This document shows, piece after piece, positions 44,432 through 54,193 of a stretch of 64,000 bases of DNA. The stretch comes from Campylobacter pinnipediorum subsp. pinnipediorum (GTDB lineage Bacteria; Campylobacterota; Campylobacteria; Campylobacterales; Campylobacteraceae), in contig NZ_CP012546.1 of the NCBI RefSeq assembly GCF_002021925.1, positions 62,001 through 126,000 on the forward strand. The letters are read 5' to 3'. How positions within the stretch are numbered: position 1 is the first letter of the stretch; the number at the start of each line of letters is the position of its first letter. Made by a program: the position numbers and the translations under genes. A model generated the notes under the pieces. That model was not told the DNA's origin. It made no database searches and worked only from the letters and a program-made list of their open reading frames with translations.

Positions 44432-45148
44432 ATGCTTAAAAAAATATTATCTTTAGCCGTTGTTGCAACACTAGGTTTTGCCGTAAATGCAAATGCTCAC
44501 CAAATTATAGCAAGCAGTGTTGGAAAAAATAAATTTGAAGCTAAATTCTGGGCACACACGCAATTTGACGATTATAACTCAAACCAACTTCTTGGAGCCA
44601 AAGCTTACGATGAAAATTTAGATCGAATAAAAACAGGTATAAAATATAATTATAACGATGATTCGAAAAAACCTGAAATTCTAACAGAAAAAGCACCTGC
44701 CATAATGGTAACAGTTTTTGATGCAAAATACTGGATTCAAACAGATACCGGATACAAAAATGGAAATAAAACAAAAATAGATGATGTTGTGTTTGATGAC
44801 ATCAAGAGTGTTAAAATAGGAAAAACATATTTTTCTTGGAACGAGAAATTTTTAGATCCGATAGGTTTAAAACTAGAAGTAATAGCGCTAAACGATCCTT
44901 TAAAAGTTAAAGTTGGTGACTCTTTACCTGTTTTGGTATTAAAAGATGGCAAGCCAGCAAAAGGCGTAGCATTTGAAACAGCAAATGAAGACCTTGATAA
45001 TTTAACCAATGAATTTGGTATAGCTTTAATTCCTATCAAAGAAAAAGGGCTAAATATAATTGCAGCAAGAGGCGAAGAGCCATTATTTAATGACCCAGAT
45101 GCACATACTTTATTTATCCAAAGCTCTATATCTTTTGAGGTAAAATAG
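44432..45148 (+). CDS. Periplasmic DUF4198 protein, nickel ECF component (NikK-like)
   Basis: A 238-residue exported protein with a signal peptide (ILSLAVVATLGFAVNANA) followed at once by His (HQIIASS). That placement is typical of DUF4198 proteins, where the mature N-terminal His can bind metal. The domain ends with a beta-rich segment. It is the first gene of a five-gene run ending in cbiM-cbiQ-cbiO homologues. Related proteins (NikK) are thought to bind nickel for Nik(K)LMQO transporters. The metal assignment rests on this neighbourhood. Confidence 0.82.
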   Translation: MLKKILSLAVVATLGFAVNANAHQIIASSVGKNKFEAKFWAHTQFDDYNSNQLLGAKAYDENLDRIKTGIKYNYNDDSKKPEILTEKAPAIMVTVFDAKYWIQTDTGYKNGNKTKIDDVVFDDIKSVKIGKTYFSWNEKFLDPIGLKLEVIALNDPLKVKVGDSLPVLVLKDGKPAKGVAFETANEDLDNLTNEFGIALIPIKEKGLNIIAARGEEPLFNDPDAHTLFIQSSISFEVK

Positions 45149-45579
45149 TGAAATTTTTTGTCGCGTTAGCATTTATTTGCTCTTTTTTGTTTTCACATGG
45201 TCTTTTTTATGAGGCAAAAGAGGGAAAAGCTATAATAATAAATGCAAATTTCACAAAAAGCGTACCTGCTGCATATGCAAAGATTGAAATTTTTGAGGGA
45301 GATTCTGCTCTCGCATTTGTAAATAGCAGAATGGACAACAAAGGTAGTTTTGCATTTTTACCACAATCTGCCGGAACTTACAATGTTAAAATAACAGCTA
45401 GTAGTGACCATGGCGATCATATAAAAGAATTTAAAATAGATGTGGCAAATGATTTTGAAATTGCAAAATTTGAAGAGCCTGTATTCCAAAAATATTTCGG
45501 CGTTCTTAGTACAATTGGTATTATTTTTGGAATTTTTGGTGTATTGTCATTAATTAAATCAAGAAAAAAAGATAACTAA
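45148..45579 (+). CDS. NikL-like component of nickel ECF transporter
   Basis: A 143-residue protein with a signal-like N-terminal helix, a periplasmic Ig-like domain (NANFTKSVPAAYAKIEIFEG to the DHGDHIKEF histidines), and a C-terminal membrane helix ending in KSRKKDN. This layout matches NikL, the auxiliary protein encoded before NikM in many nickel ECF operons. It overlaps its neighbours on both sides by one base, so the whole operon is coupled. Confidence 0.8.
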   Translation: MKFFVALAFICSFLFSHGLFYEAKEGKAIIINANFTKSVPAAYAKIEIFEGDSALAFVNSRMDNKGSFAFLPQSAGTYNVKITASSDHGDHIKEFKIDVANDFEIAKFEEPVFQKYFGVLSTIGIIFGIFGVLSLIKSRKKDN

Positions 45580-46160
45580 TGCATATATCAGAAGGTGTAT
45601 TAAATAACACTATAATTAGCGTAGGATGGGCTGTTTCTGCGACATTGGCCGCCTACGCACTTTATAAATTAAAAAACAAAGACATGCCAAAAATAGCAAT
45701 GCTGTCATCTTTGTTTTTCATAGGTTCTTTTATACACATACCGGTTGGACCTACAAGCGTTCACCTTTTATTTAACGGCTTAATTGGGGCAATTGGGGGA
45801 CTAAATTCGTTTTTAGCCATAATGATAGCCCTATTTTTCCAAGCTCTACTTTATGGATTTGGAGGTATAGGAGTTCTTGGTGTAAATACCTTTATTATGG
45901 CATTTCCAGCTGTTGTAGTTTGGTATTTTTTAAGACCAAAACTGCACAAAAATACAAATTTAGTATCTTTTGTAGGTGGTTTTTTACCAGTTTTATTAAG
46001 CGTTATATTATTGTGTGGAATTTTACTTATAAATAGCACAAAACTCGATTATGCTATTTATATGATTGTATTATTTAACTTACCATTAATGTTTATAGAG
46101 GGTTTTATATCAGTATTTACCTTGCGTTTTATCTTAAAATATAAGCCTGATTTTTTATGA
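45579..46160 (+). CDS. cbiM: Substrate-binding membrane component CbiM/NikM
   Basis: The S component that gives the ECF transporter its metal specificity; 193 residues. The start MHISEGVLNN carries the Met1-His2 pair that binds Ni or Co in this family, so the N terminus is functionally decisive. A second conserved site is HIPVGPTSVHLLFNGLIGAIGG. About seven helices are predicted. Nickel rather than cobalt is suggested by the NikK/NikL-like genes before it. Confidence 0.9.
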   Translation: MHISEGVLNNTIISVGWAVSATLAAYALYKLKNKDMPKIAMLSSLFFIGSFIHIPVGPTSVHLLFNGLIGAIGGLNSFLAIMIALFFQALLYGFGGIGVLGVNTFIMAFPAVVVWYFLRPKLHKNTNLVSFVGGFLPVLLSVILLCGILLINSTKLDYAIYMIVLFNLPLMFIEGFISVFTLRFILKYKPDFL

Positions 46161-46807
46161 GCAAACCAGTTTGTTACTTACTTTGCGTAATACTTTATGA
46201 TATTTTATTGCTTAATATAAATAATTTTGGCGCATTTGACTTTTTTATACCATTTTTTGCGTTTTTATTTTTATGTCCTGATAAAAAAAGAGTATTTTTT
46301 TGGCTACTTGGACTAAATTTATTTATACTTTTTATGGTTGCTTCATATTTTATAAACAACGAAATACAAAATGCAAAAATTATCTTTTTAAGATCAAATC
46401 TAATATTGCTTTTAGTTCTTAGTTTGCTATTTAGTAAAGATCAATATTTTATTACAAAAGCACTTTACGAGCTTAAATTTCCACAAAAAATTATAGCCAT
46501 AATGGTAATAAATTCAAGATTATTTAGTGATTTTTTACAAAAAACCAAACAAATACCAAAAACATTAAAAGCAAGAGGTGTTAAACTAACAACATCATTT
46601 TTTACATACAAATGTTATGCTAATTTAATAGGCAAAAATATAGTTGCCAGTCTTGACCTTGCATTTGAAATTTTTAATACAATGAAAGTAAGGGGATATA
46701 AAGACAAAATTGCATTTTTGCATTCAGAAAAAGCACAATTTGGCGAAATAATGCTTTTAATACTTAGTGTTTTAAATATTTTATATAGGATTATAATAAA
46801 CTTATGA
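46157..46807 (+). CDS. cbiQ: ECF transporter transmembrane component CbiQ/NikQ
   Basis: The T component that connects the metal-binding membrane protein to the ATPase; 216 residues with four to five helices. The family coupling motif appears as LKARGVKL, and a second similar segment is MKVRGYKDK. It overlaps cbiM by four bases and cbiO by four bases. It is less conserved than its partners, and the assignment leans on gene order. Confidence 0.85.
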   Translation: MSKPVCYLLCVILYDILLLNINNFGAFDFFIPFFAFLFLCPDKKRVFFWLLGLNLFILFMVASYFINNEIQNAKIIFLRSNLILLLVLSLLFSKDQYFITKALYELKFPQKIIAIMVINSRLFSDFLQKTKQIPKTLKARGVKLTTSFFTYKCYANLIGKNIVASLDLAFEIFNTMKVRGYKDKIAFLHSEKAQFGEIMLLILSVLNILYRIIINL

Positions 46808-47409
46808 AAAATTTAGTAGAAATTAGAAATTTATCTTTCAGATACAAATACAAAACCATCTTACAAAACATAAACTTAGACATACAAGAAGACTCAAAAA
46901 TAGTAATACACGGAAATAACGGTAGAGGAAAAAGCACTTTTTTATCACTTTTGGCTGGATTAAAAGATGACTGCAAAGAGAGTATAAAAACTCGCCCTAA
47001 TCTAAAAATAGCATATCTATTTCAAGATAGCAATGACCAATTTATAGCTCCAAGTGTTATTGAAGATGTTGCTTTTTCACTTTTAGTAGACGGAATAGAT
47101 CCAAAAAATGCCGAGAGATTATCAAGTGATATGCTTGAAAGATTAAAAATTTCACATCTTAAAAACAACTCTATATACTATCTATCTGGCGGAGAAAAAA
47201 GGCTTGTTGCAATAGCTGGAATACTTGTTAGAGATGCTGATTTATATCTACTAGACGAACCGTTTAAAGAGCTAGATGAAGAAAAAACGAATCTAGTCTT
47301 GGAAATTTTAAATGAAAAAAAGGCATTTATTTTAATAACCCACGAAAAAAAAGAGCTTCTTCAAAATGTTGTATTTTTTGATCTAGATATGCTAGAAAAA
47401 GATATTTGA
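46804..47409 (+). CDS. cbiO: ECF transporter ATP-binding protein CbiO/NikO
   Basis: The energising ATPase, 201 residues, a little shorter than most CbiO proteins. The P-loop is GNNGRGKSTF, the Q-loop is YLFQDSNDQFIAPSV, the signature is YLSGGEKRLVA, Walker B is LYLLDEPFKELD and the H-loop is ITHEKKE. It closes the operon. Its stop codon is directly followed by the stop of the convergent MFS gene with no space for a terminator. Confidence 0.9.
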   Translation: MKNLVEIRNLSFRYKYKTILQNINLDIQEDSKIVIHGNNGRGKSTFLSLLAGLKDDCKESIKTRPNLKIAYLFQDSNDQFIAPSVIEDVAFSLLVDGIDPKNAERLSSDMLERLKISHLKNNSIYYLSGGEKRLVAIAGILVRDADLYLLDEPFKELDEEKTNLVLEILNEKKAFILITHEKKELLQNVVFFDLDMLEKDI

Positions 47410-48789
47410 TTATTGCAAAGATTTGCCATCATCTTTATGCAAATAGTTCAAAAGCCAAATCAGCAAAACACCTAAAACACCTATTGTAAAAAATGTATAA
47501 CCAAAGGAATATTGCAGTTTTTCGGCACTATCTCCTATGTTATCTCTATAAAACTTAAGCACTACAGAAGCAACAGCAATACCAACACCTATGCCAATTT
47601 GCTGTATAACACTAAGCGTAGATGCTGAACCAGCCAAGTTTTCAGATATATCTATGATGGCTAATGCATTACTAGAAGTGAATAGTATAGACATGCAAGC
47701 TCCATAAAATCCACATAAAATCACGATTGTGAATATAGAAGTATTGCTATCAAATAGCCCCATTGCCGCAACTAAAATCATAGTAAATATAGAAGTTGAT
47801 ATCAAGACTGTCTTATAACTTATTCTTTTTAAGATATATGTTATAAAAAACTTGATCAAGACAGCACACATTGGAATAGGAGCAAGTAAATAGCCAACGA
47901 CATCAGCACCATAATGAAAAACAACCAAAAACAACAAAGACAATAAAAAAGGCACAGATGTTATATAAAGTCTAAAAAATAAAATCGCAAACAATAATAT
48001 ACTAAAAGTCCTAATCCTAAAAAGCTCAAGAGATATAATGCAATGAGTAAATGATTTTGCGTGAAGATAATACAAAAATAAAAGCAACCCACCTAAAAAC
48101 AAAACAATAAAAGCACTTTGCATAGAAAATCTAGGCTCTGCAATAAAATCAAGACCAACAGTTAAAAAAACAAGCCCAGAAGAGAATAATACAAAGCCTT
48201 TCCAGTCTAATTTTTCTACTGATTTTTTTAAATTAGGCACATATCTACCGCAAAGCATTATACAAAATATACCTATAGGAATATTTATTATAAAAATCCA
48301 ATGCCAAGTTAGATAAGTAACAAATAAACCGCCAAGTATTGGTCCAAGTATTGGTCCAAGCAAACCAGACATTGTTATTATATTCCACACATCAAGTAGC
48401 TGATGCTTAGGCACTATATTTATAGTAACAAGTCTAACCACAGGCAACATCAAAGCCCCGCCCGCACCTTGTAAAACACGAGCAAATATAAGTTGATTTA
48501 AAGTGGTAGACATCGCACAAAGGATAGAACCTAAAACAAATCCTACTATAGAAAGTCTAAGAACATTTAAGCTTCCATATCTATCTGAAAGCCATCCGCT
48601 AAGTGGAATAAAAAAAGATATAGCTACAGCATAGCTTATGATAGACATTTGAACATCAAGTGGAGATTCATTAAAACTTGTAGCTATACTAGGTAAAGCA
48701 GTATTTAAAATAGTAGCATCAAGTGCTTGCATAAAAAAGACAATGGCACCTATCCAAGCCAGTCCTCTATAGGAATTATGATTTTCCAC
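47410..48789 (-). CDS. MFS drug-efflux transporter, DHA2 (EmrB/MdtD-like) family
   Basis: A 459-residue protein with about 12-14 helices. DHA2 markers are FFMQALDATILNTALPSIA in helix 1, PLSGWLSDRYGSLNVLRLS as motif A, RVLQGAGGALMLPVVR, and GPILGPILGGLFVTYLTWHWIFIINIPIG as the DHA2 motif. Proton-driven multidrug export is the family role; the substrate is unknown. No periplasmic adaptor gene is adjacent, which fits the MdtD-type stand-alone transporters. A perfect palindrome is found upstream at 48861. Confidence 0.9.
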   Translation of the reverse strand: MENHNSYRGLAWIGAIVFFMQALDATILNTALPSIATSFNESPLDVQMSIISYAVAISFFIPLSGWLSDRYGSLNVLRLSIVGFVLGSILCAMSTTLNQLIFARVLQGAGGALMLPVVRLVTINIVPKHQLLDVWNIITMSGLLGPILGPILGGLFVTYLTWHWIFIINIPIGIFCIMLCGRYVPNLKKSVEKLDWKGFVLFSSGLVFLTVGLDFIAEPRFSMQSAFIVLFLGGLLLFLYYLHAKSFTHCIISLELFRIRTFSILLFAILFFRLYITSVPFLLSLLFLVVFHYGADVVGYLLAPIPMCAVLIKFFITYILKRISYKTVLISTSIFTMILVAAMGLFDSNTSIFTIVILCGFYGACMSILFTSSNALAIIDISENLAGSASTLSVIQQIGIGVGIAVASVVLKFYRDNIGDSAEKLQYSFGYTFFTIGVLGVLLIWLLNYLHKDDGKSLQ

Positions 48790-48860
48790 GATATCCCCAC
48801 GAATCTTAGTATTTGAGTATTAAAAAATTTATAATCAATAAATCGTTATTTTAATACATA

Positions 48861-48943
48861 AAAATAAATATTTATTTTGGTACAGATTTAAAATCTTTTT
48901 TTGCGATTATTTTTCAAAGTGTATCATAGGGCAATACACTTTG
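48861..48943. promoter_or_regulatory. Palindromes upstream of MFS gene and downstream of pyrF
   Basis: A perfect 18-base palindrome at 48861-48878 lies 72 bases before the MFS start. A 10-bp perfect stem (48915-48924 with 48934-48943, 9-base loop) lies between that and the pyrF end. The stem has no T-run on the minus strand, so it is either a poor terminator for the pyrF operon or an operator for the efflux gene. Confidence 0.4.
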
Positions 48944-48986
48944 AATATTTTATAGATATTAATTTATTGAATTTATTTAAAATTTT

Positions 48987-49664
48987 TTATATCTCAGATA
49001 GTATCTTTTCTGTAACCATTCTTGGATTTTCAGACTTGTATATAGGGCGACCGACTACTATAAAATCACTTAAATTTTCTTTTGCAGTATTTATATCAGC
49101 TACTCTGTTTTGATCATCTGATGACTCTTTAAATGGCCTAATGCCCGGAGTTAGAGTTAAAAAGCTATTGTTTGTTGATTGTTTGATAAGTTTGCTTTCA
49201 AAAACAGAACAAACCATTCCATCAAGACCGCACTCATAAGCATCTATACTAAATTTCTTCACACGGTTATTTATAGTGTCATTATAAACATCAAAAAACT
49301 CATCTTGCGAAAAGCTAGTAAGAGCCGATACGGCAAATAGCAATGGACGATTTGACTTAGCACTTAGTCTATTTGCGACTTCTCTCATAGCTCTTTTTCC
49401 AGCACTTGCATGGATATTTGTCATATCTATACCAAGGTCAGCTATAACCTCAGCGGCATCTGCCATTGTGTTTGGTATGTCGTGAAGTTTAAGGTCTAAA
49501 AAAATTTTAAAATTCATCTTTTTTAGCTCAGTCAAAAACAAAGCCCCATCTCTAAGATAGCTTCTAAGCCCGACCTTCATCCACACATCAAGACCATTTA
49601 AATCTTTTGCAAGATTTAAATTTTCATCTAAGCTTTGCATATCAAGTGCTACACAAAGCTTCAT
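48987..49664 (-). CDS. pyrF: Orotidine 5'-phosphate decarboxylase
   Basis: The last step of UMP synthesis. The protein is 225 residues with the catalytic [17 protein letters not shown] segment and the phosphate-binding LTPGIRPF plus [14 protein letters not shown] near the end. It is the last gene of the kdsA-ribH-nusB-pyrF run and starts one base after the nusB stop. Confidence 0.96.
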   Translation of the reverse strand: MKLCVALDMQSLDENLNLAKDLNGLDVWMKVGLRSYLRDGALFLTELKKMNFKIFLDLKLHDIPNTMADAAEVIADLGIDMTNIHASAGKRAMREVANRLSAKSNRPLLFAVSALTSFSQDEFFDVYNDTINNRVKKFSIDAYECGLDGMVCSVFESKLIKQSTNNSFLTLTPGIRPFKESSDDQNRVADINTAKENLSDFIVVGRPIYKSENPRMVTEKILSEI

Positions 49665-50054
49665 TTACTTATTAACCTTGTCTAATATCGCATTTATAAA
49701 TCTAGGGCTTGTATCACTTGCAAGCTCTTTTGCAAGTTCGATAGCTTCATTTATAACAACAGCCTTATCGGTATCTGCAAATTTTATCTCAAATATACCA
49801 AGTCTAATAATAGACCTTTCAACAAGTCCCACCTTGCTTATATCTTCATCTTTAAGGTATTGCTTAAAAACACTATCTATCTCATCTTGTTTTTGGCGAA
49901 TTTGATTAAAAGTTTCAACTACCTGAGTTTTTCTCTCATTTCTTATCTTTTTATCTTCCAAAAACTCTTCCAAAAACTCTTCACTATCTGTTCCCATTTC
50001 ATAAGCATACAAAAGTGAAACTACAGCTTGTCTAGCCTGATGACGAGTTGCCAT
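49665..50054 (-). CDS. nusB: Transcription antitermination factor NusB
   Basis: An RNA-binding protein for rRNA antitermination, 129 residues. Conserved ATRHQARQAVVSLLYAYEM starts the protein. LVERSIIRLGIFEI and AVVINEAIELAKELASDTSPRFINAILDKV cover the C-terminal half. It is one base away from ribH. Confidence 0.96.
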   Translation of the reverse strand: MATRHQARQAVVSLLYAYEMGTDSEEFLEEFLEDKKIRNERKTQVVETFNQIRQKQDEIDSVFKQYLKDEDISKVGLVERSIIRLGIFEIKFADTDKAVVINEAIELAKELASDTSPRFINAILDKVNK

Positions 50055-50055
50055 T

Positions 50056-50526
50056 TTAAACCTTTAAAGTTTTATAAAGATTAAGCATTTCTATAATGCC
50101 AGCCATAGCTTCAAAGCCTTTATTTCCGGCTTTGCTTCCAGCTCTTTCTATAGCTTGTTCTATGCTATCTACTGTTAAAACACCAAAGCTTACAGGTTTT
50201 CCATGCTTTAATGTTACATTTGCTATACCTTTTGTTGTTTCAGCTGACACATAATCAAAATGTGGAGTTGAACCCCTAATAACAGCACCAACACAACAAA
50301 CAGCATCAAATTTTCCACTTTGTAAAACTTTTTCTAAAACCATAGGTATCTCAAACGCGCCAGGCACTAAAATAAGGCTTAGATTTTTTTCATCTCCACC
50401 GTGTCTCAAAAAGGCATCTTTTGCACCTTCAACCAATCTATCTGTTATTATGTGATTAAATCTAGCATTTATTATCGCTATCTTTTCACTTCCATCTAAT
50501 GAAAGTTTTCCCTCTATAATGTTCAT
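50056..50526 (-). CDS. ribH: 6,7-dimethyl-8-ribityllumazine synthase
   Basis: The penultimate step of riboflavin synthesis, 156 residues. It has [18 protein letters not shown], the [13 protein letters not shown] segment, [17 protein letters not shown] and [25 protein letters not shown]. The gene is two bases after kdsA in the operon. Confidence 0.97.
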   Translation of the reverse strand: MNIIEGKLSLDGSEKIAIINARFNHIITDRLVEGAKDAFLRHGGDEKNLSLILVPGAFEIPMVLEKVLQSGKFDAVCCVGAVIRGSTPHFDYVSAETTKGIANVTLKHGKPVSFGVLTVDSIEQAIERAGSKAGNKGFEAMAGIIEMLNLYKTLKV

Positions 50527-50528
50527 AT

Positions 50529-51329
50529 CTATCCTTTTAAAATTTCTTCTATTTTCATTGTTTGTTCTACTAGATGTTTAAGCTCGCTTATGTCTAGCAT
50601 ATTTGGTCCATCACAAAGTGCTTCGCAAGGATTTATGTGTGTCTCGTAGAAAAATCCATCTACACCCACACTAGCCGCAGCCTTTGCTAAATACGGCACA
50701 AATCTAGCATCGCCACCACTTTTGCCATTTGCAGACCCCGGCATTTGGACACTATGTGTTGCATCAAATATCACAGGTGCATACTCACGCATGATAGGTA
50801 AATTTCTCATATCAACTACTAAATTTCCATATCCAAATGTGCTTCCACGCTCACAAAGCCATACTTTGTTTTGTTTTGCTATCTCGTAGCCTTCATCTTT
50901 TACATTTCTAGTTTCAAGCACTTTTTTAACTGAGTATTTCATATTATCAGCGGCTAGAAACTGACCTTTTTTGATATTTACAACGGCATCTGTTTTTGCT
51001 GCAGCTACAAGCAAATCAGTTTGGCGACATAAAAAAGCAGGAATTTGAAGCACATCCGCAACTTGTGCTACCTTTTGTGCTTGATAGCTTTCGTGAATAT
51101 CTGTTAAAATTTTATATCCAAATTTCTCTTTTACTTTTGCCAATATCTCGCACCCTTTTTCTAAACCTGGGCCACGAAAACTTGAAATACTTGTCCTATT
51201 TGCTTTATCAAAACTTGACTTAAAATAAAAATCTATATTTTTGTTATCATTAAATTCTTGCAGTCTTTCAGCGACTTGCATTACAAGCTCTTCACTTTCT
51301 ATTACACAAGGACCAGCTATTAATATCAT
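50529..51329 (-). CDS. kdsA: 3-deoxy-D-manno-octulosonate 8-phosphate synthase
   Basis: Makes KDO-8-phosphate for lipopolysaccharide or lipooligosaccharide inner core, 266 residues. Typical segments are [43 protein letters not shown] and [12 protein letters not shown]. The start overlaps the stop of the EamA gene by one base. Confidence 0.97.
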   Translation of the reverse strand: MILIAGPCVIESEELVMQVAERLQEFNDNKNIDFYFKSSFDKANRTSISSFRGPGLEKGCEILAKVKEKFGYKILTDIHESYQAQKVAQVADVLQIPAFLCRQTDLLVAAAKTDAVVNIKKGQFLAADNMKYSVKKVLETRNVKDEGYEIAKQNKVWLCERGSTFGYGNLVVDMRNLPIMREYAPVIFDATHSVQMPGSANGKSGGDARFVPYLAKAAASVGVDGFFYETHINPCEALCDGPNMLDISELKHLVEQTMKIEEILKG

Positions 51330-52219
51330 TATTTCTCCCTTACAACTATTATTCCACTAAGAATAACAAGCATTATACCAAAAAAAGCCAATCCATCAGG
51401 AAGCTTATCGCCCATAAAAAATCCTATAATTATCGTAAAAACAACATCAAGATAGCTAACTGCCGCCACAACTCCGGCTTTTTTGCTAACCGCATAAGCC
51501 TTTGTCATATAAACTTGAAAAAAAAGTCCAAAAATTCCCATAGCTATAATTGCTGCTAAATTCCAAATATTTGGCATAACAAATTTTGATAGTAAAAAAT
51601 CAATAGGCTCATACTCAACAAACTCAGCCATACCCATAAAAATAAGTGGTAGCAAAGAACCCCAGCCCATAAAAGATAAAACTATAACCTTTGTATCATA
51701 GCTCTTTTTTAACTCTCTAACACTTGTATAAGCAAGTGCTGCTCCAACACCACTCCAAATCCCAAGCCAATCTGTTTTACTTATGCCCAAATTCGGCTGA
51801 ATTATAAAAAGTATCCCAACAAATCCTAAAAATATTGCTCCCCAACCCTTAAAGCTAAGTGATTCTTTAAATACAAATGCCGCTAAGATAGCTGTAAAAA
51901 TCGGACTTGTTTTTGAAAAAGTAAAAGCTGCTCCTAAGTTTATATGAGCGATATTATAAAAGAATGCAAAAAGTGCTATCGTTCCTACAAAACCACGAAA
52001 CATAAGTAAAAATATATGTCCGCCTTTTTGATTTAATGGCTTTTTAAAAATAGCATATAATATCATCATTAAGCCTATTAAATTTCTAAAAAAAACAACT
52101 TCAATGGATGGTAAATCGCTACTTAAAATTTTGGCAAAAGCACCAGTGAAAGCAAATAAAATAGAGGCAATAATCATATAATAAATGCCTAAATTTCTTA
52201 TAATAATTTTACGAAACAA
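51329..52219 (-). CDS. EamA/DMT-family membrane transporter
   Basis: A 296-residue protein with ten membrane helices in two EamA repeats, including [14 protein letters not shown] and [15 protein letters not shown]. It is the first gene of the kdsA operon and the counterpart of Cj0385c by position. Substrate unknown; metabolite export is common in the family. It is divergent from der. Confidence 0.88.
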   Translation of the reverse strand: MFRKIIIRNLGIYYMIIASILFAFTGAFAKILSSDLPSIEVVFFRNLIGLMMILYAIFKKPLNQKGGHIFLLMFRGFVGTIALFAFFYNIAHINLGAAFTFSKTSPIFTAILAAFVFKESLSFKGWGAIFLGFVGILFIIQPNLGISKTDWLGIWSGVGAALAYTSVRELKKSYDTKVIVLSFMGWGSLLPLIFMGMAEFVEYEPIDFLLSKFVMPNIWNLAAIIAMGIFGLFFQVYMTKAYAVSKKAGVVAAVSYLDVVFTIIIGFFMGDKLPDGLAFFGIMLVILSGIIVVREK

Positions 52220-52283
52220 AATAATACCTTTAAATTTAAATATATATTTTACTCAAATTAACGAACAAAAAGCTTAAATTTTG

Positions 52284-52289
52284 TATAAT
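52284..52289 (+). promoter_or_regulatory. -10 box for the der operon
   Basis: TATAAT with an extended TG (TTTTGTATAATA), 24 bases before the der GTG start, followed by AAAAGGAA as ribosome-binding site. Confidence 0.6.
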
Positions 52290-52312
52290 ATTGGCTTTAA
52301 AAAAGGAAAAAA

Positions 52313-53686
52313 GTGCAAAAGATTATATTAGTAGGTAAGCCAAATGTCGGAAAGAGTTCGCTGTTTAATAGACTAGCAAGACAGAGAATTGCGATAACTA
52401 GCGATGTTAGTGGAACAACAAGAGATACAAATAAAGCTGTGATAAACATCTATGATAAAAGATGTTTGCTTATAGATTCGGGTGGTCTTGATGATAGTTC
52501 TGAATTGTTTCGCAATGTAAAAGCAAAAACTTTAAATGAAGTAAAAGAGTCTGATGCTATCGTTTATATGGTTGATGGCAAGATGATGCCAGATGATGAA
52601 GATAGAGAGCTTTTTTATGAATTAAGCAAGCAAAAACTACCTATTTGTTTGGTGATAAATAAATGTGATAGCAAAAAAGATGAACAAAGGGCTTGGGAGT
52701 TTATAAGCTTTGGTGCAAAAGATGTATTTAGCATATCAGTTAGCCACAATACCGGCATAGATGAGCTTAGTGATTGGATAGAAAAACATCTAAAAGATGA
52801 GATTATTCCTGATGAAAGTGATGATTTTGATGATTTTTTAGATGAAGTAGATGATAATTTAGAGATAAAACAAGACTTTGAAAACAAAAATATAAGAGTC
52901 GGGATAATAGGTCGTGTTAATGTTGGAAAATCAAGCTTATTAAATGCCTTAGTAAAAGACTCTCGTGCTGTTGTTAGCGATGTAGCTGGAACAACGATAG
53001 ATCCAGTAAATGAAGTTTATGAGCATGATGGCAAAATTTATGAGTTTGTAGATACTGCTGGTATAAGAAGAAGAGGCAAGATAGAAGGCATTGAAAAATA
53101 TGCACTAAATAGAACACAAAAAATTTTAGAAAACACAGATATAGCACTTTTGGTCCTTGATAGCTCAGAACCTTTTAGTGAACTAGATGAGAGAATAGCG
53201 GGACTTGCATCTAAGTTTGATTTGGGGATAATTATCGTTTTAAATAAATGGGATAAGTCGCAAGTAGAGTTTGATGAGATGGTAAAGGATATAAAAGATA
53301 GGTTTAAATTCTTAGCTTATGCACCTATCATAAGTGTATCAGCACTTGGTGGAAAAAGAGTTCATAAGGTTTACTCTATAATAAATGAAGTTTATAAGAA
53401 TTTCACACAAAAACTTCAAACATCAAAACTAAATGAAGTAATATCAGAAGCAACAAAAACACACCCACTGCCACACGATAAGGGTAAATCTGTAAAAATT
53501 TATTATGCTGTTCAATTTGCTTTTGCACCACCAAAAATAGCACTTATAATGAATAGACCAAAGGCTTTGCATTTTAGCTACAGACGCTACTTATCAAATA
53601 AACTAAGGGCTAGTTTTAATCTAAGCGGTGTTCCTATAAAATTCATACCTAAAAAACGTGGAGAAACAAGCGAAGATGAAGGGTGA
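52313..53686 (+). CDS. der: Ribosome biogenesis GTPase Der (EngA)
   Basis: A double-GTPase for 50S assembly, 457 residues with a GTG start. The first G domain has [14 protein letters not shown] and NKCD. An acidic linker follows ([16 protein letters not shown]). The second G domain has [24 protein letters not shown] and NKWD. A KH-like C-terminal domain ends the protein. It overlaps aroK by 11 bases and opens the der-aroK-trpS-serS-pflB run. Confidence 0.97.
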   Translation: MQKIILVGKPNVGKSSLFNRLARQRIAITSDVSGTTRDTNKAVINIYDKRCLLIDSGGLDDSSELFRNVKAKTLNEVKESDAIVYMVDGKMMPDDEDRELFYELSKQKLPICLVINKCDSKKDEQRAWEFISFGAKDVFSISVSHNTGIDELSDWIEKHLKDEIIPDESDDFDDFLDEVDDNLEIKQDFENKNIRVGIIGRVNVGKSSLLNALVKDSRAVVSDVAGTTIDPVNEVYEHDGKIYEFVDTAGIRRRGKIEGIEKYALNRTQKILENTDIALLVLDSSEPFSELDERIAGLASKFDLGIIIVLNKWDKSQVEFDEMVKDIKDRFKFLAYAPIISVSALGGKRVHKVYSIINEVYKNFTQKLQTSKLNEVISEATKTHPLPHDKGKSVKIYYAVQFAFAPPKIALIMNRPKALHFSYRRYLSNKLRASFNLSGVPIKFIPKKRGETSEDEG

Positions 53687-54191
53687 AAACTTGGTTTTGA
53701 TAGGCTTTATGGGGGTTGGTAAAAGCTCTGTCGCAAGAGAACTTGCAAAAAGCCTAAAAATGTTTAACCTTGATAGTGATAATCTAATAGAAAATAGCGA
53801 AGGTATGAGCATACCTAGGATATTTGAAACAAAAGGAGAAGGGTGCTTTAGAGATTTGGAAAAGAAGCTTTGTGGTTTTTTATCCAAAAATATAACAAAT
53901 GCCATTATCTCAACCGGTGGCGGCTTTGTAAATACCAAAAACCTAAGACAAATAGGAAAAATAATATATCTAAAATCAAGTTTTGAGTTTATCATACAAA
54001 GATTGCAAAATGGCGATAATTCAAAGGCTGATTTTGAAAAAAGACCACTTTTAAAAAATTTAGATGAAGCAAAAAAACTATTTTTGCAAAGAGAAGAAAT
54101 TTATCAAAAAAAAGCTGATATTGTGGTTTGTGTAGAAAACAAAACCTTAAAACAGATAGCAAAAGAGATAAAAAACAAAATAAAGGATTAG
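53676..54191 (+). CDS. aroK: Shikimate kinase
   Basis: Phosphorylates shikimate in aromatic amino acid synthesis. The P-loop is [11 protein letters not shown], the shikimate-binding region has FNLDSDN and FRDLEKKL, and TGGGFV is conserved. I start at the ATG at 53676 (171 residues). A GTG at 53658 in the same frame would add a non-homologous MEKQAK stretch. It lies between der (overlap) and trpS. Confidence 0.93.
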   Translation: MKGENLVLIGFMGVGKSSVARELAKSLKMFNLDSDNLIENSEGMSIPRIFETKGEGCFRDLEKKLCGFLSKNITNAIISTGGGFVNTKNLRQIGKIIYLKSSFEFIIQRLQNGDNSKADFEKRPLLKNLDEAKKLFLQREEIYQKKADIVVCVENKTLKQIAKEIKNKIKD

Positions 54192-54193
54192 AT

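Noticed and set aside
54128-54193. N-terminal extension of trpS into aroK
   Set aside because: The extra 22 residues are a frame artefact; the synthetase fold begins at the TTG at 54194, which has its own ribosome-binding site.
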